From Flavobacterium sp. UMI-01 (GTDB taxonomy: Bacteria; Bacteroidota; Bacteroidia; Flavobacteriales; Flavobacteriaceae), in NCBI RefSeq assembly GCF_019656315.1, contig NZ_BPLU01000007.1:13313-77312 (forward strand): 64,000 nucleotides of DNA, in the 5' to 3' direction. A program made the position numbers and the translations under genes. The notes beneath the pieces were generated by a model. That model was not told the origin of the DNA. It searched no databases and was given only the letters and a program-made list of their open reading frames with translations. Shown here in pieces: positions 36,491 through 45,472 of this stretch; position 1 is the first letter of the stretch; each line of letters opens with the position of its first letter.

Positions 36491-36727
36491 ATGTCAGACA
36501 TTGCATCAAGAGTAAAAGCGATTATCGTAGACAAATTAGGCGTTGACGAAAACGAAGTTGTAACAGAAGCAAGCTTCACTAATGATTTAGGAGCTGACTC
36601 GTTAGACACAGTTGAGCTTATTATGGAATTCGAAAAAGAATTTGACATTCAAATTCCAGACGATCAAGCAGAGAACATTGCTACTGTTGGTCAAGCTATT
36701 TCTTATATCGAAGAAGCTAAAAAATAA
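36491..36727 (+). CDS. acpP: Acyl carrier protein
   Basis: 78 residues, acidic. The 4'-phosphopantetheine is attached to the serine of [15 protein letters not shown] (about residue 37-38). The carrier for fatty-acid synthesis. It is followed by fabF, as in many bacteria, with a terminator and a second hairpin between the two genes, so acpP is probably also expressed alone. Confidence 0.97.
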   Translation: MSDIASRVKAIIVDKLGVDENEVVTEASFTNDLGADSLDTVELIMEFEKEFDIQIPDDQAENIATVGQAISYIEEAKK

Positions 36728-36735
36728 TAAATTAT

Positions 36736-36766
36736 ACACCCGTTAACACTGCTTGTTTACGGGTGT
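36736..36766 (+). terminator. Terminator after acpP
   Basis: Stem ACACCCGTTAACA (36736-36748) / TGTTTACGGGTGT (36754-36766), one T-T mismatch, followed by TTTATTATTTT. Confidence 0.7.
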
Positions 36767-36832
36767 TTTATTATTTTACAATAATGAACAAAGATTGATT
36801 ATTCAATCCATTAAAGATATTTACAATGCAAC

Positions 36833-36863
36833 ACCCACTGCTTTTTTGTAATAAACAAAAAGA
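36833..36863 (+). promoter_or_regulatory. Hairpin ahead of fabF, possible attenuator
   Basis: Stem ACCCACT (36833-36839) / AGTGGGT (36857-36863), extended inside by pairing of a T-run with an A-run, and followed by TTTAC, 45 bp before the fabF ATG. It could be a second terminator or a leader structure. Confidence 0.35.
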
Positions 36864-36907
36864 AATAGTGGGTTTTACTTGTTTAAAGCTAACAAAATAA
36901 ACAGTTT

Positions 36908-38161
36908 ATGGAATTAAAGCGAGTTGTAGTAACAGGTTTAGGCGCTCTTACTCCTATAGGAAACACTATTGAGGAATACTGGAACGGACTTATAAATGGG
37001 GTTAGTGGTGCTGCTCCTATCACTTATTTTGATGCTTCAAAATTTAAAACTCAATTTGCCTGCGAAGTTAAAAACTTTAACGTAGAAGATTTTATTGACC
37101 GCAAAGAGGCTCGTAAAATGGACCGTTATGCACAATATGCAATGGTTTCATCAGAAGAAGCAATGAAAGATGCCAATTTCAATTTAGATAAAATTGACAA
37201 AGATCGCGCAGGTGTAATCTGGGGTTCAGGAATTGGTGGTTTAGAAACTTTCCAGATTGAGGTATTAAATTTTGCTGCGGGCGACGGTACTCCAAAATTT
37301 AATCCTTTTTTTATCCCAAAAATGATTGGAGATATTGCCTGTGGACATATTTCTATCAAATACGGATTTAGAGGTCCTAATTTTGGCACAGTATCTGCCT
37401 GTGCTTCATCTACAAACGCCATTATTGATGCATTCAATTATATTCGTCTAGGCCATGCAGATATCATGGTTACTGGAGGTTCAGAAGCAGCTGTAACTAT
37501 AGCAGGTATGGGAGGTTTTAATGCACTACACGCTTTATCTACCAGAAATGACGACCCAAAAACCGCTTCAAGACCAATGGACAAAGACAGAGAAGGATTT
37601 GTACTAGGAGAAGGTGCTGGAGCTTTAATCTTAGAAGAATACGAACACGCGGTCGCTCGTGGTGCTAAAATCTATTGTGAAATAGGTGGTGGCGGTATGT
37701 CAGCCGATGCGCATCATATTACAGCTCCTCATCCAGAAGGTTTAGGTGCACGAAATGTAATGTTGAACTGTTTAAGAGACGCTGGTTTAAAACCAACTGA
37801 TGTTGACGGTGTTAACATGCATGGCACTTCAACCCCTCTAGGAGATTTAGCTGAATCTAAAGCTATTTTACAAGTTTTCGGAGAACATGCTTACACCATG
37901 AATCTGAACTCAACTAAATCAATGACTGGCCACTTATTAGGTGCAGCTGGTGCTATTGAAACCATATCGACAATTCTTTCAATGAAGCACGGAATTGTAC
38001 CTCCTACCATCAACCACTTTACTGATGACGAAAACATTGACTCTAAATTGAACTTTACATTTAATGTAGCTCAAAAAAGAGAAATGAATGTCGTTATGAG
38101 CAATACTTTTGGTTTTGGCGGACACAATGCTTGTGTTTTAGTGAAAAAATTAGAATTGTAA
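36908..38161 (+). CDS. fabF: Beta-ketoacyl-ACP synthase II
   Basis: 417 residues. It elongates acyl-ACP with malonyl-ACP in fatty-acid synthesis. The Cys-His-His triad is visible: TVSACASSTNAI (about residue 165), NMHGTSTPLGD (about 305) and KSMTGHLLGAAG (about 340). The C-terminal NTFGFGGHNACVLV is canonical. Part of acpP-fabF-rnc. Confidence 0.97.
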   Translation: MELKRVVVTGLGALTPIGNTIEEYWNGLINGVSGAAPITYFDASKFKTQFACEVKNFNVEDFIDRKEARKMDRYAQYAMVSSEEAMKDANFNLDKIDKDRAGVIWGSGIGGLETFQIEVLNFAAGDGTPKFNPFFIPKMIGDIACGHISIKYGFRGPNFGTVSACASSTNAIIDAFNYIRLGHADIMVTGGSEAAVTIAGMGGFNALHALSTRNDDPKTASRPMDKDREGFVLGEGAGALILEEYEHAVARGAKIYCEIGGGGMSADAHHITAPHPEGLGARNVMLNCLRDAGLKPTDVDGVNMHGTSTPLGDLAESKAILQVFGEHAYTMNLNSTKSMTGHLLGAAGAIETISTILSMKHGIVPPTINHFTDDENIDSKLNFTFNVAQKREMNVVMSNTFGFGGHNACVLVKKLEL

Positions 38162-38169
38162 TTATTCTT

Positions 38170-38913
38170 ATGCGTATTTTTAAGAAAATATTTTCAAAAT
38201 CCCGTCATTCTAATGAAGACGGGATTTTTTTTGATGCCATCCATAACATCTTAGGATTCACACCAAAAGATATTGAACATTATAAAAAAGCATTTACCCA
38301 TCGGTCTGTAAACAAAGTAAACCAAGATGGCAATCCCATCAATTATGAACGCTTAGAATTTCTAGGCGATGCCATGTTGAGTGCGGTAATTGCCGCCCAC
38401 TTATTTAACGAAGCTCCTTTGGGAGACGAAGGTTATCTAACAAAAATGCGTTCTAAAATTGTTAGTAGGGAACACCTAAACGAGTTAGGAAAAGACCTTA
38501 ACTTAATTCAGTTTGTACAAAGTAAAGTACCTATTCAACATTTTGGCGAAAACATACACGGAAACATATTTGAATCTTTAATAGGGGCTATCTATCTGGA
38601 CAAAGGATATGTTTTTTGTGAAAAATTCATACAACAAAGGGTTATCATCCCTTATGTTGACATTTCACGATTAGAAGGAAAAGTAATCAGCTATAAAAGT
38701 TTGGTTATTGAATGGTGTCAAAAAGAGAAAAAGATATTTCACTACGATATATTTGAGGACAATGCTATAGACGGGCAACGTCTTTTTGGTGTAAAGCTGA
38801 GCATTGATGACAAAGTCATTTCAAAAGCAAGAGCGACCTCCAAAAAGAAGGCAGAAGAAAAGGCATCACAGCGTGCCTATTTTGCATTTCAATCTCAAAT
38901 TGACAAAAAGTAG
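38170..38913 (+). CDS. rnc: Ribonuclease III
   Basis: 247 residues. It cuts double-stranded RNA in rRNA processing and mRNA decay. The signature NYERLEFLGDAMLSAVIA (about 56-73) and the second acidic site FESLIGAIYLDKG (about 135) form the active site; a C-terminal double-stranded RNA-binding domain ends ASKKKAEEKASQRAYF. The ATG at 38170 is 8 bp after the fabF stop; a longer in-frame start overlaps fabF and is not needed. Confidence 0.95.
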   Translation: MRIFKKIFSKSRHSNEDGIFFDAIHNILGFTPKDIEHYKKAFTHRSVNKVNQDGNPINYERLEFLGDAMLSAVIAAHLFNEAPLGDEGYLTKMRSKIVSREHLNELGKDLNLIQFVQSKVPIQHFGENIHGNIFESLIGAIYLDKGYVFCEKFIQQRVIIPYVDISRLEGKVISYKSLVIEWCQKEKKIFHYDIFEDNAIDGQRLFGVKLSIDDKVISKARATSKKKAEEKASQRAYFAFQSQIDKK

Positions 38914-39026
38914 GAAAAACAAACCAAAACTACAACGTTTGCGTTTATAATTTAACGAAATCATTACTATATCAGTACTTTTACTTAGATAGAAATACTA
39001 TATTTACATCTTGATTTGAAATCACT

Positions 39027-39515
39027 ATGGCTGTTCATAAATTAGAAATCGGCGAGTTTGACGAAATAGATTATCATCTAATTGCCATTCATACGTCATT
39101 AGAAGATTATCGATTAGCCTATTTCATCAATCAAAAATTGCCCATCAATTTAGGCAAAAGCAAAGACGAAGTGCACATTCAGGTAAAGGACGGCGAAACA
39201 ATGTTTTCCAGATTTTATTATGATGATACTGAAAATAGTATCGCGTGGAATTTGATACAAAACATAAATGAAGTTTTTCATCAAAATAGAAAAGCCTCAC
39301 TTGATTTGTTTTCTGACACTCCCTTTGAAGTCTCCACTAAGGTCTATTTGCTCCCTGAAATTAAAAAGGCAGATTATTTTTTAAAAATTGAAAACTCAAA
39401 CGATACAATAGATGTATCCAAAATAAATCAAACAATAAACACTATTGAAGGTGTAACAACAGCTTATACTGTAGCTACCCATCAAATAAAATCAAAAAAC
39501 AATTTAATTTTCTAA
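39027..39515 (+). CDS. IPExxxVDY family protein
   Basis: 162 residues, cytoplasmic. It matches a Bacteroidota-specific family of unknown function named after a conserved motif; here the motif is the variant LPEIKKADYFLKI (about residues 111-123). It lies between rnc and pyk, a conserved place for the family, and is only 5 bp ahead of pyk, so it is co-transcribed with it. The 113-bp gap after rnc contains a TATATTTA box near 38998 that may be a promoter. Confidence 0.85.
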   Translation: MAVHKLEIGEFDEIDYHLIAIHTSLEDYRLAYFINQKLPINLGKSKDEVHIQVKDGETMFSRFYYDDTENSIAWNLIQNINEVFHQNRKASLDLFSDTPFEVSTKVYLLPEIKKADYFLKIENSNDTIDVSKINQTINTIEGVTTAYTVATHQIKSKNNLIF

Positions 39516-39520
39516 CAACA

Positions 39521-40951
39521 ATGAGTACAAACAAAAAAACCAAAATTGTAGCCACCCTTGGGCCATCAACAAGCACAAGAGAGATTATCAAAGATATGAT
39601 TGAGGCTGGAGTAAATGTCTTCAGAATCAATTTTTCTCATGCGGATTATGAAGGGGTAAAAGAAAAAATAAATATCATCAGAGGTCTTAATGAAGAATTT
39701 GGATATAGAGCTGCAATTTTAGGAGATTTGCAAGGACCTAAACTTCGTGTAGGAGTTATGGAAGAAGGAGTTGTAGTGAATGATGGAGATTTAATCACTT
39801 TTACAACCGCAGAAGACATTATTGGAACTGCTGAAAGAGTGTTCATGAAATATAAAAACTTTCCTAATGATGTAAATCCTGGAGAAAGAATTTTACTTGA
39901 TGACGGAAAACTTATTTTTGAAATTGTTGAAACGGACAAAAAATCAGAAGTAGTAGCAAGAGTCGTACAAGGTGGTGAATTGAAATCTAAAAAAGGCGTT
40001 AACCTTCCTAATACTAAAATTTCGTTACCAGCTTTAACTGAAAAAGATATTGCGGATGCCATATTTGCAATTGAACAAAAAGTGGACTGGATTGCGCTTT
40101 CTTTTGTAAAAACACCACAAGACTTAAAAGACTTGCAAGATTTAATTGCAGAGCATTCAGAAGTTAAAATTCCAATTGTTGCCAAAATCGAGATGCCAGA
40201 AGCTCTTGAAAACATGGACAAAATTGTAGCTTACTGTGATGCATTAATGGTGGCACGTGGAGATCTAGGAGTTGAACTTCCTGCTCACGAAGTACCATTA
40301 GTACAAAAAGACTTAATCCGTAGAGCCAAAATGGCTCGCATCCCTGTAATTGTTGCCACACAAATGATGGAAACAATGATTACTAGCCTTACTCCAACTA
40401 GAGCTGAAGTTAATGACGTAGCCAACTCTGTAATGGATGGTGCTGATGCGGTAATGCTTTCAGGAGAAACGGCTGCAGGAAATTACCCAGTACAAGTAAT
40501 CCAAAAAATGACTCAAATTCTTGAAGCAGTAGAAAATTCTCCACTAATTCAAGTACCACAAAACACACCACAAATTAGAACCAAACGTTTTATTACTAAA
40601 ACTATTTGTCGTCAAGCAGCACTTATCGCCAATACCATTGGAGCTAAAGCCATTTGTACCATGACCAACAGTGGTTATACGGCTTTTCAAGTGTCGGCAT
40701 GGAGACCTAATTCGCACATTTTAGTGTTTACTCCTAACAAGAGAATACTAACACAATTGAGCTTGCTTTGGGGAGTAAAAACTTTTTACTACGACAAAGA
40801 CGAAAGCACGGATGATACCGTAACTGACGTAAACAATATCGTAAAAGAATCAGGACTCGTGGAAACAGGAGATTTCCTTATCAACCTTGCTGCTATGCCA
40901 ATCAAACAAAAAGGTATGGTCAACACGCTAAGAGTATCTGAAATAGAATAA
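39521..40951 (+). CDS. pyk: Pyruvate kinase
   Basis: 476 residues, full length. It makes pyruvate and ATP from phosphoenolpyruvate. Motifs: KIVATLGPSTST (N-terminus), RINFSHADYE, GDLQGPKLRVG, the catalytic-Lys/Mg-binding segment IPIVAKIEMPEALENMD and MVARGDLGVELP, and the MMETMITSLTPTRAEVNDVANSV helix (described in parts). The C-terminal regulatory domain is complete. Confidence 0.96.
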   Translation: MSTNKKTKIVATLGPSTSTREIIKDMIEAGVNVFRINFSHADYEGVKEKINIIRGLNEEFGYRAAILGDLQGPKLRVGVMEEGVVVNDGDLITFTTAEDIIGTAERVFMKYKNFPNDVNPGERILLDDGKLIFEIVETDKKSEVVARVVQGGELKSKKGVNLPNTKISLPALTEKDIADAIFAIEQKVDWIALSFVKTPQDLKDLQDLIAEHSEVKIPIVAKIEMPEALENMDKIVAYCDALMVARGDLGVELPAHEVPLVQKDLIRRAKMARIPVIVATQMMETMITSLTPTRAEVNDVANSVMDGADAVMLSGETAAGNYPVQVIQKMTQILEAVENSPLIQVPQNTPQIRTKRFITKTICRQAALIANTIGAKAICTMTNSGYTAFQVSAWRPNSHILVFTPNKRILTQLSLLWGVKTFYYDKDESTDDTVTDVNNIVKESGLVETGDFLINLAAMPIKQKGMVNTLRVSEIE

Positions 40952-40979
40952 TTTTTTTGAACTTGAACTAAAAACTGAA

Positions 40980-41011
40980 AAATCCGTTTAGTCATCGTAC
41001 TAAACGGATTT
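40980..41011. terminator. Bidirectional terminator, pyk / PAS kinase
   Basis: 13-bp perfect stem AAATCCGTTTAGT (40980-40992) / ACTAAACGGATTT (40999-41011) with T-tract after it and A-tract before it. Confidence 0.85.
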
Positions 41012-41052
41012 TTTTACTTGCACAATCAAAAAATCTTATCCTGTCCAAAAAA

Positions 41053-42117
41053 CTAAACAGCAATTCTTTTTTGAACAACTCCAACTTTATTCATTTGTTT
41101 TTTATTTGGAATTACCAAAGAAACCATAGTTCCCTGATGTAAAGTACTCTTAACACGAATTAATCCCTTTAATTTAGTCACACATTTTCGGACACTAAAT
41201 AACCCTAATCCTGAACCCGTATTTGTGCAATTAGCTTTAAAAAAAATTCTAAAAAGATTCTTTAAGTGCTTTTCAGGAATACCAGTCCCATTATCTTCAA
41301 TCAAGATCCTAGTATTTTTAGAGCTTGATGATATAGTAATACGCACTCTTTTTTCTTCAAAAGTACTTTTTTGAAAGCGTATGGCATTATCGATAACATT
41401 TAATAAAATACTACTTAAAATCATTTTATCGGAATAAAAATCAACTTTGGATTTATTCTCAACTAAAAATTCTATTTGCCTAAAATTAGGCAAATGACTC
41501 AAAGATTTTACAGTTTCATGAACTAGTTTGTCAATATCAATCTTTTCATATTGAAGTTGAGCAAACCGAATAGAATTTATAAAAATAAGATTCAACAAAA
41601 TTTTATCTAATTTTTGAGCTTCTAAATGTAACAGTTCAATTAAATTTTCTTTTTCTACTTCTTCACTTTGCAAATACACATTCAAAAGCCCTAAAATATT
41701 GAGTACTGGATGGCGTAAATCATGCGATCTTTTGTATGAGAAAGTTTGTAACTCATCTTTGAGGATGACTTTCTCAGACTCATTTGTCACAACTAAACCC
41801 ACTCCATTTTCCATTTTGAAAGCTTTAATTGTCAAATCCAAAGCCCCAATTCTTGGATGTACTATATAATCTTCAATTACAATACTCTCTCCAGTTGAAA
41901 TAACATTCAACAACATATCAAAATAATTACTACCAAAGGAAAAATTAGGAAACAAATCATTTATTTTTTTACCATAAATAAAAGATTTATCAACCTTGAA
42001 TGTGTCGAGTGCAGCATCATTAACTTCAACCAAATTCAGTTGATTGTCACAAACGACAAAAAGATCATTAGATTTATTAAAAAACTCTTTACAGTAGTAT
42101 GTATTATTCAACTCCAT
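41053..42117 (-). CDS. PAS-domain sensor histidine kinase (orphan)
   Basis: 354 residues, no membrane segment, so cytoplasmic. An N-terminal PAS domain (about 10-120: LFVVCDNQLNLVEVNDAAL) is followed by a HisKA-type dimerisation helix with the H-box SYKRSHDLRHPVLNI (His about 132), then HATPase with N-box ILLNVIDNAIRFQ, G1 IEDNGTGIP, F-box LFRIFFK and G2 GSGLGLFSVR. No response regulator lies next to it; the family in Flavobacteriia is large. The 247 bp upstream are AT-rich with no supported signal beyond the promoter of the next gene. Confidence 0.9.
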   Translation of the reverse strand: MELNNTYYCKEFFNKSNDLFVVCDNQLNLVEVNDAALDTFKVDKSFIYGKKINDLFPNFSFGSNYFDMLLNVISTGESIVIEDYIVHPRIGALDLTIKAFKMENGVGLVVTNESEKVILKDELQTFSYKRSHDLRHPVLNILGLLNVYLQSEEVEKENLIELLHLEAQKLDKILLNLIFINSIRFAQLQYEKIDIDKLVHETVKSLSHLPNFRQIEFLVENKSKVDFYSDKMILSSILLNVIDNAIRFQKSTFEEKRVRITISSSSKNTRILIEDNGTGIPEKHLKNLFRIFFKANCTNTGSGLGLFSVRKCVTKLKGLIRVKSTLHQGTMVSLVIPNKKQMNKVGVVQKRIAV

Positions 42118-42336
42118 AAATAAATAATATTAAATAATAGGTAAAAATCAGACCTTCCCCCTATTATTTCACCTTTAAGTCAAATTTAACATATTATCTT
42201 ATAAAAATTAAAAAATGTATATTTTATTTTACAAAAAAACCTTTTAAAAAAAAAGAGAACTACAAAAATAATTTAACCCCATGCTCTTATAAAAAAACAC
42301 TAAGCCTAATTCATAAATAACCTTAGCATTTTACAC

Positions 42337-42344
42337 TACTTTTG
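42337..42344 (+). promoter_or_regulatory. -7 box of the YeeZ-like gene
   Basis: TACTTTTG, 20 bp before the ATG at 42365. No clear -33 TTG. Confidence 0.45.
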
Positions 42345-42364
42345 TACACTCAATTCAAAATAAA

Positions 42365-43189
42365 ATGAAACAAATAAGCATACTAGGTTGTGGTTGGTTA
42401 GGATTGCCTTTAGCAAAAGCATTACGCCATAAAGGGTATGCCATAAAAGGCTCAACTACCTCAGAAAACAAAAAAGAAATTCTAGAAAGTTTTGGCATTT
42501 CTCATTTTGCAATTGCCTTAGAAACTGATCATACTTCGGAAAATCTTCCTGAGTTTTTAAAGGGGAGTGACATCTTAATTATTGCCATTCCCCCTAAATT
42601 AAGAGGAAAAAACAAGGATTATTCAACTGCCAGTTCCAATTCATTTGTCAAAAAAATAGAAAACCTAGTGCCTTTAATCGAAAATGCGACCATTGACAAA
42701 GTCTTGTTTATAAGTTCGACAGCGGTGTATGGTGATGCTAACACTACCATTTCGGAAGATTCAGCAATAGCACCCGTTACCGAAAGCGGCAAACAATTAG
42801 CTCAAATCGAGGATATCATTATGCAAAACCCTGCTTTCAAAACGACTGTTTTACGTTTTGGTGGATTGATAGGTCCTGATCGAAATCCTGCTCGTTTTTT
42901 AGCAGGTAAAGAAAACGTGGAGAATCCAAAAGCTCCTGTGAATTTGATTCACCTTGACGATTGTATTGGAATCATTGAAAAAATCATCGAATTAGACCAT
43001 TGGAATACGTATTTCAATGCTGTATCGCCTTATCATCCCACCCGAGAAGATTATTACATTCAAAAAGCATTGGAACAAAATCTAGTCCCTCCTACTTTTA
43101 ATCATGACATCCCTTCGGTAGGTAAAACAATTACTTCTGATAAGGTACTAACACAACTCCATTACACATTTTCTCAACGCAACTTATAG
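42365..43189 (+). CDS. NAD(P)-binding Rossmann-fold protein (YeeZ-like SDR)
   Basis: 274 residues. Extended SDR-like fold with GCGWLGLPLAKAL (dinucleotide-binding, residues 8-20), LIIAIPPK, FISSTAVYGD (SDR catalytic Ser/Tyr region) and VLRFGGLIGPDRNPARFL. It resembles E. coli YeeZ, of unknown substrate. The stop codon overlaps the GTG start of the next gene by one base, so both are co-translated. Confidence 0.85.
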   Translation: MKQISILGCGWLGLPLAKALRHKGYAIKGSTTSENKKEILESFGISHFAIALETDHTSENLPEFLKGSDILIIAIPPKLRGKNKDYSTASSNSFVKKIENLVPLIENATIDKVLFISSTAVYGDANTTISEDSAIAPVTESGKQLAQIEDIIMQNPAFKTTVLRFGGLIGPDRNPARFLAGKENVENPKAPVNLIHLDDCIGIIEKIIELDHWNTYFNAVSPYHPTREDYYIQKALEQNLVPPTFNHDIPSVGKTITSDKVLTQLHYTFSQRNL

Positions 43190-44133
43190 TGTTTACAAAA
43201 GTTAAAAACATATTCTCCTCTACCACACAAGCCATTGGATTGCCCATTTTGGCCTTACTTTGGGTTGGATTTTTCTGGGGCACTACTTGGATAGCGTCCA
43301 AAGAGGGCGTACGTTATATTCCCGGAATTCAAATGGCAGCTATCAGGCAATTCTTGGCGGGATTTTTATACATAGCCTATTTCCTTACTACCAAAACTCC
43401 TTGGCCCAAAGGAAAACAATGGAAGACCATCATAATATTGGCCTTACTTAATTTTACCTTAAGCAACGGACTAAGCACCGCTGGAGTCAAATACATCAGT
43501 AGCGGATTGGGAGCCATTATCGCTGCCATTTTCCCAATATGGATAGTCATCATTTCGTTCTTTAGAGGCGAAAAAATGGCCAAACTTGCCGTAACGGGAC
43601 TATTGATAAGTTTTGGAGGTATCTGCATTATTTTTTACGAACATTTAAGTGATTTTTTAATTCCTGATTTTAGACTTGGTATTTTATTATCAGTTTTGGC
43701 CACCATCACTTGGGCTTTTGGTACGTTATACACGAAGAAAAAAGCCACTTCTTACAGTCCTTATTTTAGTTTAGGCTTCCAAATGTTTATTTCAAGTATT
43801 TTATTATTTGCCTTCAATGGTGCTACAGGAACTTCAATTAATTTGACCGAAATCCCCATGGAGACTTGGCTAGCGATTGCTTATCTTGTGGTTATAGGTT
43901 CGTTAGTTACTTTTACTATTTTCATTTATACCTTACAAAATTTACCACCTGAAATGAGCAGTTTGTATGCTTATATGAATCCGATAGTTGCCGTATTATT
44001 AGGCGCTGCATTATTTGACGAACCTTTGACTATTTCCATTGCTTTGGGAGGAGGAGTCACCCTTATAGGACTCTATTTAGTGAACAAGTCCTTAAGGCAA
44101 AGCCGTAAAAAGACCAATATTTTAATCAAATAA
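43189..44133 (+). CDS. DMT-superfamily transporter, two EamA domains
   Basis: 314 residues with ten predicted membrane helices in two five-helix EamA repeats (about 20-150 and 165-300). The repeat signature ALLWVGFFWGTTWIASK and the second-half SLVTFTIFIYTLQNLPPEMSSLYAYMNP part are typical of drug/metabolite exporters; substrate unknown. GTG start overlaps the previous stop as TAGTG, indicating translational coupling. Confidence 0.87.
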   Translation: MFTKVKNIFSSTTQAIGLPILALLWVGFFWGTTWIASKEGVRYIPGIQMAAIRQFLAGFLYIAYFLTTKTPWPKGKQWKTIIILALLNFTLSNGLSTAGVKYISSGLGAIIAAIFPIWIVIISFFRGEKMAKLAVTGLLISFGGICIIFYEHLSDFLIPDFRLGILLSVLATITWAFGTLYTKKKATSYSPYFSLGFQMFISSILLFAFNGATGTSINLTEIPMETWLAIAYLVVIGSLVTFTIFIYTLQNLPPEMSSLYAYMNPIVAVLLGAALFDEPLTISIALGGGVTLIGLYLVNKSLRQSRKKTNILIK

Positions 44134-44387
44134 GGTAGTGCTTTTTTAAACATAAATTGGTGAAAATTTAAAAAACCTCTTTGATTGTATCAATTCAAAA
44201 CTGATAAAATGGATTGGCTAAACAATAAAACAGATGGTTCTAAATGTTTGCTTTTAGAGCTTAATACACCATCATTTTCGTTTTGCTTTTCGTGGAATTG
44301 TACTAATTTACAAAGCAACTAGATGACAAATTATAATTTGTATAACATCAATTTTCGAACTGCTTTTGTACTTTTGCCAAAAAAACA

Positions 44388-45068
44388 ATGACACCCAACC
44401 TTTATAAATACCGAAAATTTATAATACTCTTTATCGTATTTTCAGCTGTTACCCTATTTTTATTTTATGGGGCACTGAAGCCTAAAAAAACCTTACCCAT
44501 CTACAGTCCCGCCGATGTTAATCCTGAATTAGTGGATAGTACTGTACAGTATGTGAGCAAATACCATACAATAGCTGATTTTTCATTTGTAAATCAAAAT
44601 GGCGATACCATTACCCAAAAAGACTATGAAGGCAAAATTTATGTAGCCGATTTTTTCTTTACAACCTGTGGCTCCATTTGTCCAAAAATGACAAAAAACC
44701 TATTTGAAGTTCAAAAAGCCATTCTCAACAACCCGAAAGTGATGCTATTATCCCATACGGTATTCCCTGAAACGGATAGTGTGCCGGTATTAAAAAAATA
44801 CGCTATCAAATATGGTGTCAAAGACCACAAATGGAATTTTGTTACTGGTAGTAAAAAAGACATTTACACCATGGCTCGCAAATCGTACTTAGCTGTTAAA
44901 ATGGGAAAACCCAGCGAATTATTAGACATGGTACATACTGAAAATTTTGTGTTGGTCGATGAAAAACGACGCATTCGTGGATTTTATGATGGCACCAAAG
45001 AAGAAGACATTCAACGATTAATTGAAGATATTAATTTTTTGAGCGAACAAGAAAGTGACAGTAAATAA
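44388..45068 (+). CDS. SCO1/SenC-family copper chaperone/thiol oxidoreductase
   Basis: 226 residues. One N-terminal membrane anchor (about 10-28), then a periplasmic thioredoxin-like domain with the copper-binding CGSICPKM (Cys pair, about 92-96) and the distal His in MVHTENFVLV (about 183). Sco proteins deliver copper to the CuA site of cytochrome oxidase or act as thiol reductases. No oxidase gene is nearby. A TACTTTTG box lies at 44369-44376, 11 bp before the ATG. The 254-bp gap before it has no supported gene. Confidence 0.9.
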   Translation: MTPNLYKYRKFIILFIVFSAVTLFLFYGALKPKKTLPIYSPADVNPELVDSTVQYVSKYHTIADFSFVNQNGDTITQKDYEGKIYVADFFFTTCGSICPKMTKNLFEVQKAILNNPKVMLLSHTVFPETDSVPVLKKYAIKYGVKDHKWNFVTGSKKDIYTMARKSYLAVKMGKPSELLDMVHTENFVLVDEKRRIRGFYDGTKEEDIQRLIEDINFLSEQESDSK

Positions 45069-45175
45069 TCTATTCCGTACATTAGTACACAACAGCCTTG
45101 AATACTTCTTTTGAAACTCCAAACCACTTATTCCAAAACTCAGAGGGATACAATACTAAAAAATGACAAATATCA

Positions 45176-45205
45176 TTTGTATTCGCTTTATAATATGTAT
45201 TTTTG
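45176..45205 (+). promoter_or_regulatory. Promoter of feoAB
   Basis: TTTG (45176-45179), 18 bp spacer, TATTTTTG (45198-45205). No recognisable Fur or DtxR operator by eye. Confidence 0.7.
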
Positions 45206-45231
45206 CAATCTTAATTCAATCTAAATAAGAC

Positions 45232-45471
45232 TTGCGCACCACGATTAATTCTCTCAAGAAAGGCGAAAAAGCCATTATCAAAGACTTTGATATTGATGTT
45301 ATTCCATTAAAACTACTCGAAATGGGCTGTTTGCCGGGCAGTGCTGTTGAGCTATTACAAATTGCCCCATTTGGCGATCCTTTGTATTTGGATATTAATG
45401 GTTCCCATCTCGCCATTCGTGTGGAAACGGCCGCTGAAATTGAAGTTGAATTAGTTCAAATCAAACTTTAA
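45232..45471 (+). CDS. feoA: Ferrous iron transport protein A
   Basis: 79-residue SH3-like protein that assists FeoB. Family features: LKKGEKAIIKDF, LEMGCLPGSAVELL and the closing AIRVETAAEIEVE. The start is TTG; no ATG is available in frame, and the length is normal. feoB begins 1 bp after the stop. Confidence 0.93.
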   Translation: MRTTINSLKKGEKAIIKDFDIDVIPLKLLEMGCLPGSAVELLQIAPFGDPLYLDINGSHLAIRVETAAEIEVELVQIKL

Positions 45472-45472
45472 A

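Noticed and set aside
39646..40221. 191-codon open frame opposite pyruvate kinase
   Set aside because: It is antisense to a highly conserved gene, with no promoter and a Ser/Pro-rich translation typical of a shadow.
44209..44322. 37-codon frame between the EamA transporter and Sco1 genes (starts MDWLNNKT)
   Set aside because: No recognisable feature, no promoter and Cys/Ser/Leu-rich composition expected by chance in AT-rich DNA.
45176..45231. Search for a Fur-type operator at the feoAB promoter
   Set aside because: No GATAATGATAATC-like palindrome is present; the region is only AT-rich.
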